Source: Fervidibacter sinensis
Lineage (GTDB): Bacteria; Armatimonadota; Fervidibacteria; Fervidibacterales; Fervidibacteraceae
Assembly (NCBI GenBank): GCA_032161045.1
Contig: JAVHTH010000013.1
DNA: 64,000 nt
Reading direction: 5' to 3' (one strand)
This document shows, in pieces, positions 35,015-42,597 of this stretch (position 1 is its first letter; every line of letters begins with the position of its first letter). Below the pieces are notes generated by a model, which saw nothing but the letters and a program-made list of their open reading frames with translations, did no database searches and was not told where the DNA came from. Position numbers and translations under genes: made by a program.

Positions 35015-37369
35015 TTACTTGGGCAGTGAGAACTTCAAAACCCCATCGGGGTCACGAACTCTGACGGCAACTGCCCAGTCCCCACCGCCGTTTTCAACCT
35101 TGACAAGCAACAAGTTTGTCCCCCGGTTCAATTTAACTTGGACTCGGTCTTGGTCAATTGACAATCCACGATGGGCATGGTTGCTGTGAACGAGTTCACC
35201 GTTAAGCCAGACTTTCACGCCATCATCACTGCCGATAAGCAAATCGGTTGTCATGTCCTTTGGAGACTCAATGATTGTCAAGGCATATGCAATCACATTC
35301 GTATTTGGTCTGAAGTGCGGGAGCAAGTTGAGGACACCGTCGGCGGCATTCACTTGCTTCCACTCCGCAGCCTTAAGGATTTCGTCCAAAGTTTTCGCTT
35401 GTTCGGGCGGATAAACTTCGTCAAAGCCTTTGCAGTTTTCGTTGGGGAACGGACCAGCAATTAACCAATCGGTGACTAACGGGCTGCGAGATTGCACTTC
35501 AAACCCGAGAACAGCGAAGATGTTTTTGCCATCCCCTTCAATCTTGATGGTTTGCCCAGGTGCGATTTTTACTGCGCCCAAAGGAACCCGTATGACTTGT
35601 CCGTAATCCCGTTCGCCTCGCAAATCAACAGTTGCAAGGAGTTGCTCATCAAGGTAGACCTTAACCGTTGCAAAGTCACGCCGCTTGACAAAGTATCCGA
35701 ACAACTCACACCTGTCCGGAGTTATGTCCTTGACGGGGATCACTAAGGTCTTTTGTGGCGGTCGGACGACAACTGCGTCCATGCCTGCAGCATTGGTGAA
35801 CCTGAACAATCCAATGACCTCAATCCCTTTTTGTGGCTCAACCAATTTGGCAGCGACAAGCGAACCAGATGGCAAAGTGACGGGTTGGCGTGGAAAATGA
35901 AGGATGGTCGGCGGAGGAACCTTGAAGAAATCGGTGTGGGGTTCGGTCTGATACCACCAAGCGATACTGGAGTATTCAACCCCTTCGGTGTCGCTGACAG
36001 CGCCGTGTTCAATCTTCAAGTCAGCTTCCCGTTGCCAAACAACAGCGTCGTTGATGTGAATTCGGTAGGCAACGATGCTATTGTCGGTTTTGCGGACGCA
36101 ACCGTGAAGTGGTGCGATGACATGTCCCGTCGCGAAATACCAACCGCTGTTGTAGTAGTCTTCGGTCCCCGTGCCGTTGAAGACCCGCTCGCCGTCAACA
36201 TCAAAAAGTTCGTCACCTTCAAGAAAGCCAAGCCCCGCAGCGCTTTGCATTGTCATCGCAGCGCCAACGAAGTGCCCACGCGAGTTTTGTGCTTTCAAGA
36301 ACTGATGGTGAACTCCTTTGCGGGTATACCACCAGAACCATTTGGCGTGGAAATACCCCATCTTAGCGATTTCCGACGGTTTGGCAGCCTCACTGTGCAC
36401 AGCAATTCTCAAGTTAAGAGGTTCCCCCAAACCGTTGGCAATTTCAACCCGCGCAGATTTTGCAAAGGGCATTGGGAAGTAGCAATAGCCAATGCCCTCA
36501 TCGGTGAAGCCGATGAGACGGGAGTAGAGGTAAACTGGACCGAAACCACTGCCGAAGAAATCACAAAGTGGCGCTTCAACACTGGGCGACTTTTCGTCGT
36601 CCCAGTAAATTCGCAAAACGGTTTTCCGCCAAGCCAAAAACTGCTCTGGCGGCACTGAGACGAACAAGCCTTTGATAATTGCCGGACCTTTCAATTCAAA
36701 AACGGTCTTTCGGCTTTGAGGGTCAACGATGTGCTCTTCAAAAGTCAAGTTCGGTGGCAAGCGAACCGGAGAAGTCCAGACCTGCAAAACTTCTGTCAAG
36801 GCTGCAAGTTCAGAATCGCTAAGTGGGAATTTGAGCGTCCTGACCTTTGTCCCTTTGGGGAACTGGACGACGGTCACATGGTAATACATTGGTCCCGGGT
36901 CTTGGACGGTCACTCGCATCTTTTGGGCGAAAGGCATAGGAAAGTAACTGACGACACCACCGCTTGAAGGCATAGCAATCGGTGGCTGGATTGGTGGGAA
37001 GCGCCCTTCAAAGAAGTCGCGCATCGGGCAATCAATGACCGGCTTTTCCATGTCGTCCAAGTAAATTCTCAACCGACCGCGAGGGTTCGCCGACCAGATT
37101 CGGACAATTGCGCCGGGTCCATCCATTTCGGCGAGGACGGCGACATTGTTTTCAACGCGCAAGAAATTGCCAGCGTCGGCGTTGCCACCAGTTCGGTCGT
37201 AACTGGAAAATTGCAGACACTTCCAATCGCGCAAGTAAGGGAGATGGTCAACGGAGATAAGCCAACGGAGCATAGTGTCAACACCGATTTCGCTTTGCAA
37301 AAGAGGCGACTGGGCAACGCCGAAACCCACCATCAAACAAACCGCCGACAAAGCCCACCAATGTCGCAC
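35015..37369 (-). CDS. Secreted GH172/DUF2961 protein with C-terminal PA14-like module
   Basis: 784 residues. Signal MRHWWALSAVCLMVGFGVAQ, then a DUF2961 (GH172) core: 'SYDRTGGNADAGNFLRV', 'GPGAIVRIWSANPRGRLRIYLDDMEKPVI', 'SGGVVSYFPMPFA', and the second half with 'EDYYNSGWYFATG' and 'YRIHINDAVVWQREADLKIEHG'. GH172 includes difructose-anhydride and arabinofuranosidase activities. The last ~160 residues hold 'WLIAGPFPNEN' and 'LLIGSDDGVKVWLNGELVHSN', a beta-sandwich also present at the N-terminus of the esterase at 49281. It stands alone and converges with the PL11 gene. Confidence 0.88.
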   Translation of the reverse strand: MRHWWALSAVCLMVGFGVAQSPLLQSEIGVDTMLRWLISVDHLPYLRDWKCLQFSSYDRTGGNADAGNFLRVENNVAVLAEMDGPGAIVRIWSANPRGRLRIYLDDMEKPVIDCPMRDFFEGRFPPIQPPIAMPSSGGVVSYFPMPFAQKMRVTVQDPGPMYYHVTVVQFPKGTKVRTLKFPLSDSELAALTEVLQVWTSPVRLPPNLTFEEHIVDPQSRKTVFELKGPAIIKGLFVSVPPEQFLAWRKTVLRIYWDDEKSPSVEAPLCDFFGSGFGPVYLYSRLIGFTDEGIGYCYFPMPFAKSARVEIANGLGEPLNLRIAVHSEAAKPSEIAKMGYFHAKWFWWYTRKGVHHQFLKAQNSRGHFVGAAMTMQSAAGLGFLEGDELFDVDGERVFNGTGTEDYYNSGWYFATGHVIAPLHGCVRKTDNSIVAYRIHINDAVVWQREADLKIEHGAVSDTEGVEYSSIAWWYQTEPHTDFFKVPPPTILHFPRQPVTLPSGSLVAAKLVEPQKGIEVIGLFRFTNAAGMDAVVVRPPQKTLVIPVKDITPDRCELFGYFVKRRDFATVKVYLDEQLLATVDLRGERDYGQVIRVPLGAVKIAPGQTIKIEGDGKNIFAVLGFEVQSRSPLVTDWLIAGPFPNENCKGFDEVYPPEQAKTLDEILKAAEWKQVNAADGVLNLLPHFRPNTNVIAYALTIIESPKDMTTDLLIGSDDGVKVWLNGELVHSNHAHRGLSIDQDRVQVKLNRGTNLLLVKVENGGGDWAVAVRVRDPDGVLKFSLPK

Positions 37370-37506
37370 GCAACACCACCTCCAAAGATTTTTGCGAAAC
37401 TCAAGTTCGTTCCAAAAAGATTTTGACGCATAAGCATCACCAAAAAGTGTAGCGGTCTGCCATCTCGCGTGTCAAAATTTTTACGGCGCTTGAGGAAGCG
37501 CCGGTG

Positions 37507-38397
37507 ATGATAGCGATGAACCAGATTAAGACGCTCGTGCTGTTGACAGTTTTGACGCTGCTGTTTGTCTGGTTCGGAAAACTGGTTGGCGGTCAGGTCG
37601 GGATGGTTTACGCTTTGCTCTTTGCGGGACTGATGAACTTCCTCGCTTACTTCTTCAGCGACCGAATTGTGCTTGCGATGTATCGGGCGAGGGAAGTTAG
37701 CGAGTTTGAAGCGCCTGAACTTCACGATATTGTCAAGCGCTTGGCGGTAAAGGCAGGGATTCCCAAACCCCGCGTTTACATCATCCCGACCCAAACGCCG
37801 AACGCTTTCGCGACAGGTCGCAACCCCAACCACGCAGCAGTTGCGGTCACGGAAGGGATTTTGCAAATCCTGAACCGCGACGAACTTGAAGGCGTGTTGG
37901 CTCACGAAATCGCCCATGTCAAGCACCGTGACACGCTCATCATGACCGTCGCTGCAACCATTGCGGGCGCAATTGCTGTGCTCGCCGATTTTGCCCGATG
38001 GTTCTTGTGGTTTGGTGCTTTTGGTCGTGACGACCGTGAAGGCAACGCTAACCCGTTGGCGCTTGTGGCTTTGGTTGTGATGATAATCGTGCTGCCAATT
38101 GCAGCGATTTTGATTCAATTGGCAATTTCCCGTGCGCGCGAATTTCTTGCCGATGAAGGTGGAGCATACATCAGTGGCAAACCTTTGGCTTTGGCTTCGG
38201 CATTGGCGAAACTTGAAAGGGCTGTTGCCCTTGTTCCCATGGAACAAGCCAACCCTGCAACCGCTCATTTGTTTATCGTTAACCCGTTCGGTAGTGGTGA
38301 GCGAGTCATAGGTTGGTTCGCAAGTTTGTTCCGAACACACCCACCAACTGAAGAACGAATTGCTCGGTTGCAGGCTCTTGCGTTTCGCGTTCGTTGA
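37507..38397 (+). CDS. htpX: Zinc metalloprotease HtpX
   Basis: About 296 residues of membrane-bound M48 protease. Helices near the N-terminus, HEIAHVKHRDTLIM as zinc site (HExxH), two more membrane segments, then the third ligand region 'AREFLADEGGAYISG' and the family end 'PFGSGERVIGWFASLFRTHPPTEERIARLQAL'. It degrades damaged membrane proteins in the heat-shock response. GTG 37504 and ATG 37516 are other possible starts; GAGGAAG is at 37492-37498. Confidence 0.95.
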   Translation: MIAMNQIKTLVLLTVLTLLFVWFGKLVGGQVGMVYALLFAGLMNFLAYFFSDRIVLAMYRAREVSEFEAPELHDIVKRLAVKAGIPKPRVYIIPTQTPNAFATGRNPNHAAVAVTEGILQILNRDELEGVLAHEIAHVKHRDTLIMTVAATIAGAIAVLADFARWFLWFGAFGRDDREGNANPLALVALVVMIIVLPIAAILIQLAISRAREFLADEGGAYISGKPLALASALAKLERAVALVPMEQANPATAHLFIVNPFGSGERVIGWFASLFRTHPPTEERIARLQALAFRVR

Positions 38398-38431
38398 TGA
38401 CATAATCACGAACGGTTAAGGTGAAACCAGT

Positions 38432-38543
38432 CGGCGGGAGCGAGCGAGGTCACGCCGAATCGGTCATGCGCCCGAGCGCGCATTAGTGCCTAAGAGGGCA
38501 CGGACGAGGTGAATGTGACCCGCTGCTCCCGCCGTTGTTTTTT
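38432..38543 (+). ncRNA. Candidate structured RNA with terminator-like tail
   Basis: Left arm 38432-38453 and right arm 38515-38534 pair over 20 bp (10 + 4 + 6) with only two single-base bulges (G38442 and A38447). Inside are ATGCGC/GCGCAT (38466-38471, 38478-38483) and GTGCC/GGCAC (38486-38490, 38497-38501), giving a branched fold. TTGTTTTTT follows directly (38535-38543). It lies 35 bp after htpX on the same strand. It may be a small RNA, an elaborate htpX terminator, or a DNA-level palindrome. It matches no RNA family I can name. Confidence 0.45.
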
Positions 38544-38586
38544 CCTTTGTCGCGATTTTGTGATGAGTTTTTTTGCAAGCATCCTG

Positions 38587-38670
38587 TAGGGCGGGGTTTT
38601 CATACCCCGCCGATAAACTTAATCGGCACGGTATAAAACCGTGCCCTACTTCGGCAAGCCGGAGGCTTGC
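38587..38670. repeat. Pair of TAGGGC-type palindromes and one more hairpin
   Basis: TAGGGCGGGGTTTTCATACC and its partner at 38587-38612, an inverted copy at 38624-38648 (ending ...CCGTGCCCTA), then GCAAGCC/GGCTTGC at 38654-38670. The two first units face each other, as at 57235-57330. Confidence 0.75.
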
Positions 38671-38719
38671 TTTCCGAAGATACGAAAATTGGCACGCCAA
38701 TTTGAGCATCTAAAGCGAT

Positions 38720-38938
38720 TCATGGTCTCCTCCTCCGTCGCCACCTGTCAAGCAATTCATCAAGCATAGGCAAGTGAACGCCCCTTGCAGCGCACTCTTG
38801 TGCGAGGAAAATGCGAAATTCGTCGGTGAGCCGATTGGCAAATTGCTCTAACCGCTGCATCTCCTCGGGGTTCATCGGGTCAACAATTTGAGCGACAGCC
38901 TTGACAAGCCCGTAAAGTTGATGCGGGTCGGCAGGCAA
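38720..38938 (-). CDS. Small conserved-context protein after the MoxR-like ATPase
   Basis: 72 residues, mostly helical ('MNPEEMQRLEQFANRLTDEFRIFLAQECAARGV') with a very basic end (RWRRRRRP). It starts 15 bp after the ATPase gene stops and shares its strand, and its codon use matches, which supports it as real. No family recognised; it may be an ATPase partner or adaptor. Confidence 0.6.
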   Translation of the reverse strand: MPADPHQLYGLVKAVAQIVDPMNPEEMQRLEQFANRLTDEFRIFLAQECAARGVHLPMLDELLDRWRRRRRP

Positions 38939-38953
38939 AGGTGCATCGGGTTC

Positions 38954-39772
38954 TTAAAGGGCGCGCCAAGGGTCAATCGTCGGGACAGTAATTTGCAATG
39001 AAGCAAGGAAGTGAACTCCAATTGCCCGTCCTAACCATCCAACGATGAGAGGGGCGATTGCCGTTATCGGCATTTGCCGCCGCTCAGCAGCGTGAATGAT
39101 GTCTGAGACCATGTGCCAACTTCGCGGGGTTGTCAGGATTTGATGTTGTGTTGGGTCAAGGCGTTGAGGTTCGGCGTAAAGGTGGTCTGGGTTGCGCTCA
39201 AGGTAGGTCAAGACTGATTCGTGAATTCCGACCCGACGAGCCCAACGAAACCAATGGTTGATGTCGGCTCGGCAAAGCAAATGGCAAAACCTATTGACGA
39301 GTGGTGCTGGAAGTTCATTAGCCAAAGTTGAAGCAGAAGGTGGGTTGCCGGCAGCGATTCGCCAACCGCCAACTTGAACATCACCCAACCGACCTTCAAG
39401 GACGAGCGGGAAAACCGCTCTTAGGGTTGGAAGTTCAGCCATGTTCAGTTCGTCAAGGAAATGGACAGTAGATTTGCCTTTTGGCGCAAAAGTTTCCGGC
39501 GGTAGCCAAACGGTAACCCGTCGTTGATGATCAGGGACAGGAACACCCCGCAAGTCAAAAGGCTCCATTGTTGGCAAATGGACTGGGACGAGATTTAAGT
39601 CCCGTTCGCTCGCCCACTCTCGGACCACCGATGTCTTGCCAATCCCCGGCGCTCCCCACAAAAATGGGACTTGCCCAGCCTCATAAAGGACATCAAGTAA
39701 CCGCTTCAAAGGTTCGCCAATTGCAACGGCGTAACGCTCAGTTTCAAGCCAATCCCTTTCCGACATGGGCAT
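38954..39772 (-). CDS. MoxR-like AAA ATPase
   Basis: 272 residues. Walker A GAPGIGKTS (residues ~43-51), Walker B 'VHFLDELNMAELPTLRAVFPLV', sensor 1 'RIAAGNPPS', arginine-rich sensor 2 region, and 'APLVNRFCHLL' as in dynein-related/MoxR ATPases. Such ATPases usually load metals or remodel a VWA-domain partner, none of which is in the window. ATG 39766 is a second possible start. Operon with the 72-residue protein downstream. Confidence 0.88.
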   Translation of the reverse strand: MPMSERDWLETERYAVAIGEPLKRLLDVLYEAGQVPFLWGAPGIGKTSVVREWASERDLNLVPVHLPTMEPFDLRGVPVPDHQRRVTVWLPPETFAPKGKSTVHFLDELNMAELPTLRAVFPLVLEGRLGDVQVGGWRIAAGNPPSASTLANELPAPLVNRFCHLLCRADINHWFRWARRVGIHESVLTYLERNPDHLYAEPQRLDPTQHQILTTPRSWHMVSDIIHAAERRQMPITAIAPLIVGWLGRAIGVHFLASLQITVPTIDPWRAL

Positions 39773-39847
39773 TCACCGACAAAAATCTTGCCGCTTTCCA
39801 GCAATGAATGCGGCAAATTTAAAAGTGCGTGCAAGCGCGAAATCAGT

Positions 39848-39923
39848 GGGGGCGCGATTTTAAACCGTGCCGATAAAATTTGCGCTGATGTGGAAAGTCG
39901 GCGGGGTATAAAACCCTGCCCTA
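39848..39923. repeat. TAGGGC-type palindrome pair
   Basis: A partial unit (GCGCGATTTTAAACCGTGCC, 39851-39870) and a full inverted unit (CGGCGGGGTATAAAACCCTG then CCCTA, 39899-39922), between divergent genes. 8-bp repeats (ACACGCTT, GCACGCTT) follow at 39951-39970, just before the Gfo/Idh/MocA gene. Confidence 0.7.
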
Positions 39924-40009
39924 CTTGCAACATTTACAATGTCAACGCTGAAACACGCTTGCACGCTTTAACGCTCGCGCTCGTAAACTTTTGCACGGAG
40001 GTGATTTTG

Positions 40010-41044
40010 ATGGCGGTTCGTGTTGCGGTTGTCGGTTTGGGTTTCATGGGGGTGACGCACTACTTCAACTACAAAAAAGTCAAGGGCGCTCAACTCGTTG
40101 CTGTCTGCGATGTCGTCCCAAAGAGGTTGGCTGGCGACTGGCGCGACATTGCCGGTAACTTGCCAACTGTAACTTCCGGTCGGGAGGATTTGAGCGGTCT
40201 GAAACGCTACGACAACTTTGATGCCCTCGTTGAAGACCCGGATGTTGACTTGATTGACATTTGCTTGCCAACCCATTTGCACGCGGATACAGCGGTGAAG
40301 GCTCTGAACGCGGGAAAACATGTTTTCGTTGAGAAGCCGATAGCCTTAACGGTTCGCGATGCGGACAGGATGATTGAAGCCGCACAAAAGTCCGGACGGT
40401 TTTTGATGGTCGGTCAAGTCCTCCGTTTCTTCCCCGCGTTTCGGCTCATCAAAGATTTGCACGAGAGCGGAACTTACGGGAAACTTCGCGCCCTTCATCT
40501 CCGCCGCATAATCAGCAAACCGACATGGGCAGAGTGGTTCCTTGACCCGAAGAAGAGTGGCGGCGCAATCGTTGACTTACACATTCACGATTCCGATTTC
40601 GTGCAATTTCTGCTTGGTATGCCTAAGGCAGTCTTCACCCGAGGTCTGATTGACCGAAAGCGCTACGGCGAAGCCGAATACTTCGTCACGCAATACCTGT
40701 ATGACGATGAGGACTTGACAGTTACTGGAATGGGCGGGAACATAGCGATGCCTAAGTTCACTTTTGAACACGGCTATGACGCTTTCTTTGAGGAAGCGAC
40801 CCTTGAGTTCAACTCCCGATGGCTGCCCAATCCTGTGCTTTACACCGCCGATGGGAAGCAAAAGGAGATGCGGCTGAAAGAAGTTGACCCATACTTTGCT
40901 GAACTGCAGTATGCGGTTGATTGCATCCGAAAGAAGCAAGAACCCGTTCTGCTTTCGGCAGAAAGTGCACGGAACGCTTTGCTGCTCTGTCTAAAGGAGT
41001 TGGAATCCCTGCAAAAGGGCAAACCTGTTAAGGTCGTCGCGTAA
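40010..41044 (+). CDS. Gfo/Idh/MocA family oxidoreductase (2)
   Basis: 344 residues: VRVAVVGLGFMGVTHYFNY (Rossmann), 'DVDLIDICLPTHLHADTAVKALNAGKHVFVEKPIAL' with catalytic-site Lys, 'GRFLMVGQVLRFFPAFRLIKDL' and 'GGAIVDLHIHDSDFVQFLLG' (His-Asp region). Start 40010 is set by GGAGGTGATTTTG; a 74-residue upstream extension of the frame is repeat DNA. It probably acts on a sugar or inositol derivative. 26 bp later follows the DUF502 gene. Confidence 0.93.
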   Translation: MAVRVAVVGLGFMGVTHYFNYKKVKGAQLVAVCDVVPKRLAGDWRDIAGNLPTVTSGREDLSGLKRYDNFDALVEDPDVDLIDICLPTHLHADTAVKALNAGKHVFVEKPIALTVRDADRMIEAAQKSGRFLMVGQVLRFFPAFRLIKDLHESGTYGKLRALHLRRIISKPTWAEWFLDPKKSGGAIVDLHIHDSDFVQFLLGMPKAVFTRGLIDRKRYGEAEYFVTQYLYDDEDLTVTGMGGNIAMPKFTFEHGYDAFFEEATLEFNSRWLPNPVLYTADGKQKEMRLKEVDPYFAELQYAVDCIRKKQEPVLLSAESARNALLLCLKELESLQKGKPVKVVA

Positions 41045-41070
41045 AACTTGAAGTGGGGTGAGTTTCGCTG

Positions 41071-41748
41071 ATGAAAAAGGAGCCGCCTACCCGTTTCCAA
41101 CTTTTGAGGCGCTATTTCTTGACCGGAATCGCATTCATCGCCCCATTGGCGTTGACGATTTTCATCTTCGGTTACTTGTTCCAATTGCTGCACCATTGGA
41201 TAGGTCGCCCCGTTTCAAAATTGCTGCCTGAAACGCTCGTCGCCCCCGATGGTTCAGCGTGGATCGCATCGCTTGTAGGTTTATTGCTTTTGATTGGGTG
41301 CATCCTTACTGTCGGCGCAATAGTCTCAACCGTTTTGGGTAGGCGGCTTGCTACCTTCAGCGAACGAATTTTGCTTCAACTCCCGCTCGTCCGAACCGTC
41401 TACGCACCAGCAAAGCAAATAGTTGAGTTCTTTGTCAACCCAAGCGCTATCCAATTCGGTGCTGTCGTTTTGGTTCGCTACCCGCATCCAAACAGTTACG
41501 CTCTCGGGTTCATCACGGGGAAGAATGTGGAGCAGTTAGATAACGCCACCGGCAAGCGCATGGTCAATGTCTTCGTGCCATTCACCCCTACTCCTGTCAC
41601 GGGCATCATGTTGGTGCTGCCCGAAGATGAGGTCATCCCTGTTGACTTGACAGTTGAGGATGCTTTGAAGATGATCGTCTCAGGAGGCGTCGTCACCCCT
41701 ACCCGGGCTTTGGCGGAGGCGAGCGAAGAAGAGGTTGGGTTGAAGTGA
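41071..41748 (+). CDS. DUF502 family membrane protein
   Basis: 225 residues: 'LLRRYFLTGIAFIAPLALTIFIFGYLF' helix, a second helix ('IASLVGLLLLIGCILTVGAIV'), 'LPLVRTVYAPAKQIVEFF' and 'VNVFVPFTPTPVTGIMLVLPEDEVIPVDLTVEDALKMIVSGGVV', all standard for DUF502. The family is conserved but has no defined role in bacteria. Likely co-transcribed with the oxidoreductase before it. Confidence 0.92.
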   Translation: MKKEPPTRFQLLRRYFLTGIAFIAPLALTIFIFGYLFQLLHHWIGRPVSKLLPETLVAPDGSAWIASLVGLLLLIGCILTVGAIVSTVLGRRLATFSERILLQLPLVRTVYAPAKQIVEFFVNPSAIQFGAVVLVRYPHPNSYALGFITGKNVEQLDNATGKRMVNVFVPFTPTPVTGIMLVLPEDEVIPVDLTVEDALKMIVSGGVVTPTRALAEASEEEVGLK

Positions 41749-41831
41749 GAGCGAGCCAAAAACCATCGCCAATCCTAAATGACCATTTGGGAGGCAAGGC
41801 TTCCGCCGAGCCGAAAAACTAAAATTCGTCC

Positions 41832-42524
41832 TTACGCCCAACTGCTGTTGCAATTTCTTGCCTTCAACATCGCTTGCAACTTTGACGGCTTCAAGATGAC
41901 GAAACCGTCTTTCGTTCGCTGCAAAATCCCTTCTTTCTGCCATTGGCTGACAATTCGGCTTGCTGTTTCGCGGGCTAAACCGCATCGCTTTGCGAGGATG
42001 TTGACATTCACCCATTGAGGCAACTGTCCTTTGGAGTCGGCGAACTCCAACAATGCCCATGCAACTCTCTCTTGAGCGTTGAGCCAAGCCATCCTCATGA
42101 CCAGTTCGTCTGCTTCCCTTACTCGCTTTGCAATTACTTCCATGACTTGCCAAATAAGGCTTGGCATTCGCTCTGCCAAAGCCATGAAATCTGACCTTCG
42201 CACTAATAAGGCTTCTCCGTCTGTCACTGCAATCACATCGGCGGAGCGGGGTCGCCCATCAATCAAAGCGAGTTCACCGAAGAAATCGCCGGGTTTGAGC
42301 AAGTTCAGGAGCACTTCGCGCCCTTCATCGTCAACACCCACGACCATCACTTGCCCTTTAAGCAAAACAAACAAGGTTGAACTCATTTCGCCTTTGGAGC
42401 ACAAAACATCGCCAGCGCGGAACCGCCGACAGATAGCGACTTGGGCGAGGTGGCGCAAAAATTGAGAGGGCATGTTGTGGAAGAGAGGCACATGTTGTAG
42501 TGTCGCAACGGCGTTCCCGTTCAT
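41832..42524 (-). CDS. Crp/Fnr family transcription regulator
   Basis: 230 residues. N-terminal cyclic-nucleotide-binding fold ('FRAGDVLCSKGEMSSTLFVLLKGQVMVVG', 'LLKPGDFFGELALIDGRPRSADVIAVTDGEALLV') and a C-terminal winged helix ('VNVNILAKRCGLARETASRIVSQWQKEGIL'). No Fnr-type cysteine cluster is seen at the N-terminus; the FGELALIDGRPRSA block resembles cAMP-binding members. Start 42524 is chosen from AAGGAGG 7 nt upstream. It is divergent from the 42598 gene with 73 bp between, so self- or neighbour control is possible. Confidence 0.92.
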   Translation of the reverse strand: MNGNAVATLQHVPLFHNMPSQFLRHLAQVAICRRFRAGDVLCSKGEMSSTLFVLLKGQVMVVGVDDEGREVLLNLLKPGDFFGELALIDGRPRSADVIAVTDGEALLVRRSDFMALAERMPSLIWQVMEVIAKRVREADELVMRMAWLNAQERVAWALLEFADSKGQLPQWVNVNILAKRCGLARETASRIVSQWQKEGILQRTKDGFVILKPSKLQAMLKARNCNSSWA

Positions 42525-42597
42525 GACGACCCCTCCTTTAGGCACAAACATTGTCTAAATTCGCCTTCACGCCACAGTCAAACGAAAGGTGTCAACT

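Noticed and set aside
37333..38409. Minus-strand open frame of 358 codons
   Set aside because: Antisense to htpX, whose zinc motif and family end are unmistakable; Cys/Asn/His-rich shadow translation.
38432..38543. Integron attC site or tRNA
   Set aside because: Size and bulged helix are attC-like, but the core sites (GTTRRRY and RYYYAAC) are missing and there is no integrase. Stem lengths and loops do not fit a tRNA.
39788..40009. Longer N-terminus for the Gfo/Idh/MocA gene at 40010
   Set aside because: The 74 extra codons translate repeat palindromes, while GGAGGTGA lies just before 40010 and the Rossmann fold begins there.
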